Assembly (NCBI GenBank): GCA_015521505.1 | Contig: WAOB01000082.1 | Span: forward strand, 1 to 5,241 | From: Nanobdellati archaeon | GTDB taxonomy: Archaea > EX4484-52 > JAADEF01 | Length of the DNA stretch: 5,241 bases | Direction: 5' to 3' | In this document: positions 1 through 4,965 of the stretch, in pieces | Position numbering within the stretch: position 1 is the stretch's first letter | Layout of the letters: each line of letters opens with the position of its first letter | Position numbers and translations under genes: made by a program | The notes under the pieces: model-generated | Seen by the model: the letters and a program-made list of their open reading frames with translations, nothing else | The model's database searches: none | Told to the model about the DNA's origin: nothing

Positions 1-35
1 GAGTATACTCGAGACTAATGCTACTTAACCACATA

Positions 36-48
36 TAAACAAAAACAT
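36..48 (-). terminator. Possible T-rich terminator of the HAD-phosphomutase operon
   Basis: Read on the minus strand, the bases about 30-40 nt past the phosphomutase stop codon form a T-rich run (GTTTTTGTTTA). Archaeal RNA polymerase commonly terminates at such U-rich tracts without a hairpin, and I see no stable stem here. It is a weak signal because the whole flank is AT-rich. Confidence 0.35.
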
Positions 49-75
49 TCTAATAATTCATTTCCAAAGAGTTAT

Positions 76-1419
76 CTATGGTTGAGTTATCATCTCAGTA
101 ATATCTTTCTGGACTTTTTTTATTTTTTCTTTTGACTTTCCCTCAAGATAAATTTTCAATAATCCTTTTTCTGTTCCTGAAGATCTCACCAACACATAAA
201 CACCGTCTTGAACAAACTTTATACCATCAATCTCGCTAACCACATCCACATCTCCATCCTTCTTTACCAACTCCTTTACCTTCTTTAATCCATTATTTGC
301 CTTTACCTTCATAATTTCAAATTCATATTTAGGAAGAGAACGAATGATTTCTCTGATTTTATCAAGATTGTTAAGATAAAGTAAAGAGGTTATAAAACCC
401 GAACTATACCAACTCATACTACTAAATCCTACATGGTAATTTGGTTCACCAAAAAGTTCTGCTTTTTCTTTAAATGCCTCATTACTCACAAAGACATCTC
501 CTACACGTGTTTTGATAACTTTTATATTATTGTTTATTAATTCTTCAGTAAGTATCTCTGAAAAATCTATGGATACTACCAACTTATCCACATCCATTGA
601 TTTTGCCAACGAAAAGATTAACGCATTCCCTTCAACAGTTCCTATTTCTTTATCATATATCAAAACTCTATCTGCATCTGGATCAAACATAAATACTATC
701 TCTTCTTCTCTTTTTTTCCCTATCTTTTCAACATCTTCTTTTGTCGGTTCTGAAGGAAGTGAGTTATCTATTATATAATTGCCTTCATATTTAATATTAC
801 TCGTTAGGTTCCTCTTAATATATCCCAAAATACTTGTAAGAGAAGAGTTCTTTGTATAAAAGAATGCCCTCTCTAAGATCTCTCTATCGCTTAACAACTT
901 AATAGCTTTCTCTCCATATATTCGATATCCATCATAATGTATTTCCTTATAAGGTGTTTGATATGGTTGAAACTGCATTATTCTATCCTCGGCAGTTTTA
1001 ATTTCCATGTCCTTTATATTTAAGAACATATTTTTTATTTTGTTTAACATTTCATTTGTAAAAGGTAACGAATTCTGCATAAATTTAAATCCGTTCATCT
1101 CATAAGCATTATGAGATGCAGTTATCATAACACCATAGCATTCCTTTTCTTTAGATATAAATGCCACAAGATCTGTGTTTGCAATACCTACATCATAGAC
1201 CATAATGTTTTGCGATTGCACTCCTTTTATAAAAGCATTTTTTAATGAAGGACTTGAATCTCTTAAATCATTACCTATAATAATTTGATTTTTTAATGGT
1301 AAATTTACAGATAAAAGATACTTACCAAAAGCAACACCTAACTTAAAAGCAAATGTTTCATCAATTTCTTCCCTATAATATCCTCTTATATCATATCTCT
1401 TAAATACTTCCTCTATCAT
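76..1419 (-). CDS. Phosphomannomutase/phosphoglucomutase family protein (alpha-D-phosphohexomutase), divergent
   Basis: This 447-residue protein should interconvert hexose-6-phosphate and hexose-1-phosphate (mannose and/or glucose) in the cytoplasm, feeding nucleotide-sugar and glycan synthesis. The family landmarks appear in order: FKRYDIRG at 6-13, GNDLRDSSP at 49-57, the phosphoserine loop TASHN at 100-104 with S102 as phosphate carrier, the Mg-binding loop DPDADR at 246-251, TRVGDVFV at 304-311, and the phosphate-binding RSSGTE at 412-417. The length is normal for the family (about 450). Three things are odd. The residue after TASHN is Ala rather than the usual Pro. The sugar-specificity loop, normally GEMSGH or GEPSGH, reads GEPNYH (324-329). 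Domain 2 (about 160-245) is poorly conserved, and the usual PEP motif region is reduced to LPSEPT (221-226). All the core catalytic residues I can recognise remain, so it is probably active, but the choice between PMM, PGM and phosphoglucosamine mutase is open. The ATG at 1419 has a GGAG ribosome binding site 5 bases upstream and overlaps the preceding stop by 4 bases. Confidence 0.93.
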   Translation of the reverse strand: MIEEVFKRYDIRGYYREEIDETFAFKLGVAFGKYLLSVNLPLKNQIIIGNDLRDSSPSLKNAFIKGVQSQNIMVYDVGIANTDLVAFISKEKECYGVMITASHNAYEMNGFKFMQNSLPFTNEMLNKIKNMFLNIKDMEIKTAEDRIMQFQPYQTPYKEIHYDGYRIYGEKAIKLLSDREILERAFFYTKNSSLTSILGYIKRNLTSNIKYEGNYIIDNSLPSEPTKEDVEKIGKKREEEIVFMFDPDADRVLIYDKEIGTVEGNALIFSLAKSMDVDKLVVSIDFSEILTEELINNNIKVIKTRVGDVFVSNEAFKEKAELFGEPNYHVGFSSMSWYSSGFITSLLYLNNLDKIREIIRSLPKYEFEIMKVKANNGLKKVKELVKKDGDVDVVSEIDGIKFVQDGVYVLVRSSGTEKGLLKIYLEGKSKEKIKKVQKDITEMITQP

Positions 1420-1955
1420 ATTATCTCCACTTCCTTATCTTTCTCATCTGCTTTTTTTATGCGTATACCCAATAAGGGAAGTATCTCATATAACGTTTTT
1501 ATTCTATACTTTTCCCTTTCCAAAGTATCCTCAGGTTCTTTTAATGCATATTTTCCTCTTATTATTCTAATACCATTTATTTTTGAAAGGTTTGCTAACC
1601 TCATATCAACATCTGGTCTGTCTCCTACATAAAAAACATTTTTCTTGTCAATATCTATATCATACTTGTCCTTCAAAAGAGCAATAGCAATATTTATTAA
1701 TTTAGGATCAGGTTTCAGAGTGTCATATTCATAAGAAGAAATAACTATATCAAAATACTCTTTTATTCCGTATAAAGATAAAAGATATTCTAAATCCTCT
1801 TTAAACATATTAGAGATTATACCCAAATAAATATTATTTTCCTTTAATGTTTTTAAAACAGGAATAACATCCTCGAAAATTCCTTTTCTCTCGCTATAAA
1901 GAGTATTCTGCACATCAAAAATTAGAAAGTAGGAGGTAGTTTTCTTCTTTTCCAT
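1416..1955 (-). CDS. Capless HAD-superfamily hydrolase-like protein with altered motif I
   Basis: This 179-residue cytosolic protein has the HAD (haloacid dehalogenase-like) Rossmann fold, subfamily IA in style. Visible motifs, numbered from the ATG at 1955, are motif I FDVQNTLY (nucleophile D14, T18), motif II IISN (S48), motif III LKPDP (K81) and motif IV VGDRPDVD (D112, D115, D117). The distances from motif I to II and from II to III (about 33 residues each) leave no room for a C1 or C2 cap domain, so the active site should be open, which in other capless HADs suits larger or polymeric substrates. Motif I normally reads DxDxT; here the second Asp is Gln16, removing the usual general acid/base of HAD phosphatases. 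Catalysis may be slow, altered or lost. The longest reading begins at 1961 (MCMEKK), but GGTGA at 1966-1962 sits 6 bases from the ATG at 1955, so I prefer that start. The gene is first in an operon with the phosphomutase, with a 4-base ATGA overlap, which suggests a sugar-phosphate substrate. That link is inference. Confidence 0.9.
   Translation of the reverse strand: MEKKKTTSYFLIFDVQNTLYSERKGIFEDVIPVLKTLKENNIYLGIISNMFKEDLEYLLSLYGIKEYFDIVISSYEYDTLKPDPKLINIAIALLKDKYDIDIDKKNVFYVGDRPDVDMRLANLSKINGIRIIRGKYALKEPEDTLEREKYRIKTLYEILPLLGIRIKKADEKDKEVEII
1425..1428 (-). promoter_or_regulatory. Ribosome binding site of the phosphomutase gene
   Basis: GGAG lies 5 bases before the ATG at 1419, inside the end of the HAD gene. 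With the ATGA overlap, it allows both independent ribosome entry and re-initiation after the HAD stop codon. Confidence 0.6.
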
Positions 1956-1961
1956 ACACAT

Positions 1962-1966
1962 TCACC
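1962..1966 (-). promoter_or_regulatory. Ribosome binding site that decides the HAD start
   Basis: GGTGA on the minus strand directly abuts the upstream ATG (1961) but is 6 bases from the in-frame ATG at 1955. Only the second has normal archaeal Shine-Dalgarno spacing, so translation most likely begins at 1955, removing two residues (Met-Cys). Confidence 0.65.
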
Positions 1967-1974
1967 TTACCATT

Positions 1975-1988
1975 AGATTTAAAAATCT
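1975..1988. promoter_or_regulatory. Inverted repeat AGATTT-AA-AAATCT, possible operator
   Basis: A perfect 6-base inverted repeat with a 2-base spacer covers the presumed plus-strand TATA box and the presumed minus-strand start site. Such a site could bind a dimeric repressor that blocks both operons. Short AT-rich palindromes are common by chance here, so the functional claim is weak. Confidence 0.25.
1978..1985 (+). promoter_or_regulatory. TATA-like box of the surface-protein operon
   Basis: TTTAAAAA lies 50-57 bases before the ATG at 2035. Normal archaeal spacing of about 25 bases from box to start site would place transcription initiation near 2005-2010, giving a leader of about 25-30 nt that contains the GGTGA ribosome binding site. 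The start site is inferred, not observed. Confidence 0.5.
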
Positions 1989-2000
1989 TTCGAAAATGAT

Positions 2001-2010
2001 ATTATTAATT
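2001..2010 (-). promoter_or_regulatory. TATA-like box of the HAD-phosphomutase operon
   Basis: On the minus strand this reads AATTAATAAT, with a possible start site near 1975-1980 and a leader of about 20-25 nt before the ATG at 1955. The box overlaps the perfect 10-base palindrome ATTAATTAAT (2004-2013). A competing box, TTTTTAAAT at 1985-1977, would give an almost leaderless message, which fits less well with the ribosome binding site. Confidence 0.4.
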
Positions 2011-2024
2011 AATCACTGAAAGAT

Positions 2025-2029
2025 GGTGA
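2025..2029 (+). promoter_or_regulatory. Ribosome binding site that decides the surface-protein start
   Basis: GGTGA starts inside the longest possible reading frame, sharing its G with the ATG at 2023, and lies 5 bases before the in-frame ATG at 2035. That placement marks 2035 as the true start. The shorter protein then begins MERHIL, a normal signal-peptide n-region. Confidence 0.7.
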
Positions 2030-2034
2030 GAATC

Positions 2035-4467
2035 ATGGAAAGGCATATCCTCAGCTTTGTGTTGACAATGTTTATTGTGGTGAACATATATAGTGTTTAT
2101 GCATCTAGTAATATAAATTTAGTACTTGACACCTATTCCATAGATCTATGTCCATACTCAACGAAAATGATCACTGGTTATGTTGAGAATACAGGATCTT
2201 ATGATGAAGAAGTGAAAATATTCTCAAATAGTAAATGGATCACAATTGCTCAGAATTCCTTAATTGTTAAACCTGGTGAGAGAAAATACATAACATTATT
2301 CATTACTCCTACTGACGAGGCAAAACCTACAATATATTATGCTAAAATTTACGCCTCATCTAAGCAATCTGAAGATATAGAAAATGTAGAGATAAATGTC
2401 ATGGATTGTAGCGATATCACTTTAGATTTTTCCAAAACAGTTTATGATGCATGTATAGGTGATGTAATTAAAATACCATTTTATATAGAAAATAATGGGA
2501 AATTATCTGAAAATGTAATTTTAGAAACTGAAAAAGGTAATTTAGAGTTTTATGAAACAGTTTTAGATAGTTATGAAAAGGATAAAAACTACCTATACTA
2601 CAAAGTGGTTTCTGATTATGCTTCTTTCTGGGTTAGAGCAAAATCACAAAACAGTTTTGCTAATGATGAGAAAAAAATATATATAAGAGGAGAGAATTGT
2701 TACAGTTTCTCCACAACCGTAATTCCTCAAAGTGTTGATGCGTGTGTGAAAGATACAGCAGTATTTGATATTTATATTAAGAACACAGGTAGTGAAAAAA
2801 ATACTATAAATATTAGATCATCTTATGGTGTATTATCTGATACAAACATTGTTTTACAACCCGAGGAAGAAAGAGTAATCAAATTAAGAGTAAAACCTGA
2901 AAAAATAGGAGAGAGTGCTATAAAAGTAGAAATATGGGATAAAGTTAATTATGAATTTAGAGATTTACAATTGACAGGGAAGGTATGTAGTAGCAATGCA
3001 ATGATCATTGTTCCATCAAATATGGAAGTATGTAAAGGATCTGCTGCAAGATATGTTATTGGAGTAAGGAATTTAGGAGAAATTGAAGAAAATATAAAAT
3101 TGATATCAAATATCGGAGAATTTAACGATCCTGAAGTAAAAGTTTCGCCTGGAGAAATAGCATACAAAGAATTATATGTTTCAACAGAAGATCTTTCTTA
3201 TAATAATTACACTATAGAGATCAACCTAACAAAAGGAGATAAAGTCATAGACACTATAAAAGCAAAGATGGAAGTAAGAAATTGTTATAATGGAGAAATC
3301 GAAACTCCATTTAAAAAAGTAAATGCATGTAAATTTACTCCTACAAAGCCAATAGAAGTCATTGTAAGAAATACGGGTGAAAGAGAAGAGACGTATATGC
3401 TCAGTGGGAAATATGGATACTTTGTAAATGATGTGGTCAAGTTAGAACCTATGGAAGAGAAAATTGTAAGATATATTGTAAATGTTTCAGAAGATATTGC
3501 AGAGGGCGTTTTACAAGATGTTTTAACATTAAAAGGAGTTAATATGATCGCTCCAAAAGAAACATATCTAGACATAAACTTATTAAAAGAAAGTGCTTGT
3601 TCCAACTTCACTGTAATGGTCGAACCATTAAGAATTGATGCGCAAGAATATAAAGGATATATTTATAAAGTAAAAATTAAAAACAATGGATTTGCTCCAA
3701 ACATATTCACAGTAGAGATGGATGAAGATTATGGAATGGTTTATATAGAACCTGAAAGTATATATTTAGATCCAAACGAGCAAGGGACAATATTTTTATA
3801 TGTTGCTCCTACATCCAAAATGCCTAACAAAGAGTATGTACTTAAAGGAAAAGTATTAGATAAATATAAAAATGAAAGAACATTTGAGGTTGTATTTAAT
3901 TTGATAGCATTCAAAGAAGAGTTTAACGAGAAATCATTGGAAGATAAAATAAGAGTTAAAGTTGAAGGATTAGATAAGGAAAAAATATATTTCGTAAGTA
4001 AAGAAAACATCACAACACTTCAAGTAGAGTATTTAATAGAAGGTAGAACAGAAGTTGAGGAAATATTATTTGTTGGTGGTAGTTTCATTATCCAAATAGG
4101 TGATGAACTATATGAAGATAACAACCCAGAGATAGGAAGAAAAACATACACTATAAAAGCAAATAACAAAACCTATTATATCACAGTTAAGTTCGTATAT
4201 GTCGATAACGAAAATTCAGAATATAAGTTTAAGATCGAAGAAATAATTATTGAAAAAGAAAAAAAAGTTTTATACGGAAAAAAGAAAGAATCATCAAAGA
4301 TAAGGATAAATTGGAAATGGATTTTACCTGTTTTGCTAATTATTTTAGGAATTGGTTGGATAGTTTATGACTATTATAAAAATGGTAGAAACAAAACAAA
4401 AAAACAAAAAAATGGCAAGAAAAGGAAAAAAGAAATAAAAGAACTTAAAGAAGTTGTAGAAAAATAA
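2035..4467 (+). CDS. Secreted, membrane-anchored multi-Ig (COG1470/NEW3-like) surface protein
   Basis: This 810-residue protein is probably an envelope or S-layer-associated stalk. Residues 1-23 form a signal peptide (MERH, then a hydrophobic stretch to VYA), with likely cleavage at A23|S24. Six tandem Ig-like beta-sandwich repeats follow: about 27-125, 126-222, 223-318, 319-417, 418-522 and 523-626. Each has an N-x-G turn (N52, 153, 250, 346, 446, 550), and most have a GE/PxE-type turn before a late strand, as in NEW3/CARDB-like domains. Repeats 1-5 each hold two cysteines (39/125, 140/222, 237/318, 333/417, 432/522); repeat 6 has none. Residues 627-758 are a further beta-rich segment I do not recognise. 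One membrane helix spans about 762-779 (WILPVLLIILGIGWIV), followed by a 29-residue tail with 14 Lys/Arg, so the body is outside and the tail inside. Six outside N-glycosylation sequons (N391, 397, 483, 524, 658, 711) all fall in the membrane-proximal half. No enzyme motif is visible. The next gene starts 18 bases downstream. The architecture is clear; the precise role is unknown. Confidence 0.88.
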   Translation: MERHILSFVLTMFIVVNIYSVYASSNINLVLDTYSIDLCPYSTKMITGYVENTGSYDEEVKIFSNSKWITIAQNSLIVKPGERKYITLFITPTDEAKPTIYYAKIYASSKQSEDIENVEINVMDCSDITLDFSKTVYDACIGDVIKIPFYIENNGKLSENVILETEKGNLEFYETVLDSYEKDKNYLYYKVVSDYASFWVRAKSQNSFANDEKKIYIRGENCYSFSTTVIPQSVDACVKDTAVFDIYIKNTGSEKNTINIRSSYGVLSDTNIVLQPEEERVIKLRVKPEKIGESAIKVEIWDKVNYEFRDLQLTGKVCSSNAMIIVPSNMEVCKGSAARYVIGVRNLGEIEENIKLISNIGEFNDPEVKVSPGEIAYKELYVSTEDLSYNNYTIEINLTKGDKVIDTIKAKMEVRNCYNGEIETPFKKVNACKFTPTKPIEVIVRNTGEREETYMLSGKYGYFVNDVVKLEPMEEKIVRYIVNVSEDIAEGVLQDVLTLKGVNMIAPKETYLDINLLKESACSNFTVMVEPLRIDAQEYKGYIYKVKIKNNGFAPNIFTVEMDEDYGMVYIEPESIYLDPNEQGTIFLYVAPTSKMPNKEYVLKGKVLDKYKNERTFEVVFNLIAFKEEFNEKSLEDKIRVKVEGLDKEKIYFVSKENITTLQVEYLIEGRTEVEEILFVGGSFIIQIGDELYEDNNPEIGRKTYTIKANNKTYYITVKFVYVDNENSEYKFKIEEIIIEKEKKVLYGKKKESSKIRINWKWILPVLLIILGIGWIVYDYYKNGRNKTKKQKNGKKRKKEIKELKEVVEK
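2113..3912 (+). repeat. Six tandem Ig-like domain repeats within the surface protein
   Basis: The repeats occupy 2113-2409, 2410-2700, 2701-2988, 2989-3285, 3286-3600 and 3601-3912. They are diverged at both DNA and protein level, so this is an old amplification and not a recent DNA duplication. The shared frame is a Cys (Gln in repeat 6), 13-14 residues, an N-x-G turn, and a closing Cys 81-90 residues after the first (absent in repeat 6). The linker from closing Cys to the next opening position is 15 residues in all five cases. Confidence 0.8.
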
Positions 4468-4471
4468 GAAA

Positions 4472-4476
4472 GGGTG
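4472..4476 (+). promoter_or_regulatory. Ribosome binding site of the helical-protein gene
   Basis: GGGTG lies 9 bases before the ATG at 4486. A GTG at 4474 could extend the frame by four residues (MWFI), but it is part of this site and has no better site of its own, so 4486 is the preferred start. Confidence 0.5.
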
Positions 4477-4485
4477 TGGTTTATA

Positions 4486-4923
4486 ATGTATATCCCTGAT
4501 GAAGAATTTCTATCTCATTATAAAGAACTTATAGACTTGTTATCTCATTTAAAAGAATTAGAAATGGACGATCCTGAAAGAGCAGTGGATAAATATAGAT
4601 CTCTCTATCTTTTCCTTGATAGTGTACACACAGACACAGAAGGACTTGTAGATGAAGTGAAAGATGAAGTACACAAAAGATATAAAGATATGTGCAGGCA
4701 TTTAGTTTATAAATTCATTCAAGATGCAAAAGATAGTTTCGATGAAAGCGATTTACATCATGCAAAGTTTTATATAGAAAAAGCAAAAGAATATTATGAA
4801 GAACTCATTGATTTTAACAGATCACCTCATTATGATCCTTCAGATAGGATAAAAAAATACATTAAAGATCTTGAAACACTCATTAAGCTTGAAGAGGATA
4901 TAAGAAGGTTAACAAACTTGTAA
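4486..4923 (+). CDS. Small acidic all-helical cytosolic protein, unrecognised
   Basis: I do not recognise this 145-residue protein as a named family. It has no signal peptide or membrane segment and is predicted almost entirely helical, with helices at about 5-27, 29-48, 52-84, 87-110 and 117-142. Two segments, DPERAVDKYRSLYLFLDSV (29-47) and DLHHAKFYIEKAKEYYEEL (89-107), share an A-x-x-x-Y/A pattern resembling TPR-like helical hairpins, suggesting a protein-binding scaffold. It has about 36 Asp/Glu against 23 Lys/Arg (net about -13) and one Cys (C70). It follows the membrane-anchored surface protein by 18 bases in the same operon. That protein ends in a strongly basic cytoplasmic tail, so a tail-binding adaptor role is plausible, but this is inference. 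The alternative start GTG 4474 would give 149 residues. Coding status is well supported by length, composition and position. Confidence 0.8.
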   Translation: MYIPDEEFLSHYKELIDLLSHLKELEMDDPERAVDKYRSLYLFLDSVHTDTEGLVDEVKDEVHKRYKDMCRHLVYKFIQDAKDSFDESDLHHAKFYIEKAKEYYEELIDFNRSPHYDPSDRIKKYIKDLETLIKLEEDIRRLTNL

Positions 4924-4925
4924 AA

Positions 4926-4940
4926 TATTTTCATCTTTTT
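4926..4940 (+). terminator. T-rich terminator of the surface-protein operon
   Basis: Directly after the TAA at 4921-4923 the plus strand runs through TATTTTCATCTTTTT. This is a typical archaeal U-tract terminator in the right place. No hairpin is visible or needed. Confidence 0.55.
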
Positions 4941-4954
4941 AAACATAGAGAGAG

Positions 4955-4963
4955 TATAAAATA
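4955..4963 (+). promoter_or_regulatory. Possible TATA box TATAAAATA
   Basis: This is a good archaeal TATA sequence just after the operon terminator. A start site about 25 bases on would fall near 4983, inside the inverted repeat TGTGA-N7-TCACA (4969-4985), which could act as an operator. There is no secure gene downstream to match it, so it may be chance or the promoter of a small RNA. Confidence 0.3.
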
Positions 4964-4965
4964 TT

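Noticed and set aside
1..13. Perfect palindrome GAGTATACTC followed by CTCGAG
   Set aside because: It touches the window edge, so its extent is unknown. Short palindromes of this size occur by chance and nothing nearby assigns it a role.
512..778. Plus-strand open frame of 88 codons
   Set aside because: It lies wholly within the phosphomutase gene on the opposite strand. Its product is Ser/Thr/Ile-rich low-quality sequence with no ribosome binding site, a typical antisense shadow.
2949..3167. Minus-strand open frame of 72 codons
   Set aside because: It is antisense to the Ig-repeat region of the surface protein. Its composition reflects reversed codons and no motif is visible.
3285..3611. 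Minus-strand open frame of 108 codons
   Set aside because: It is antisense to repeat 5 of the surface protein. The sense frame has clear domain structure and spacing, so this is a shadow.
3741..4013. Minus-strand open frame of 90 codons
   Set aside because: It is antisense to repeat 6 and the membrane-proximal segment, rich in Ser/Leu/Asn as expected from reversed A-rich codons.
2035..4467. Reading the surface protein as a glycosidase because NEW3 domains accompany alpha-galactosidases
   Set aside because: No catalytic domain or acidic active-site motif is visible. The protein is only repeats, an unknown beta-rich segment and an anchor.
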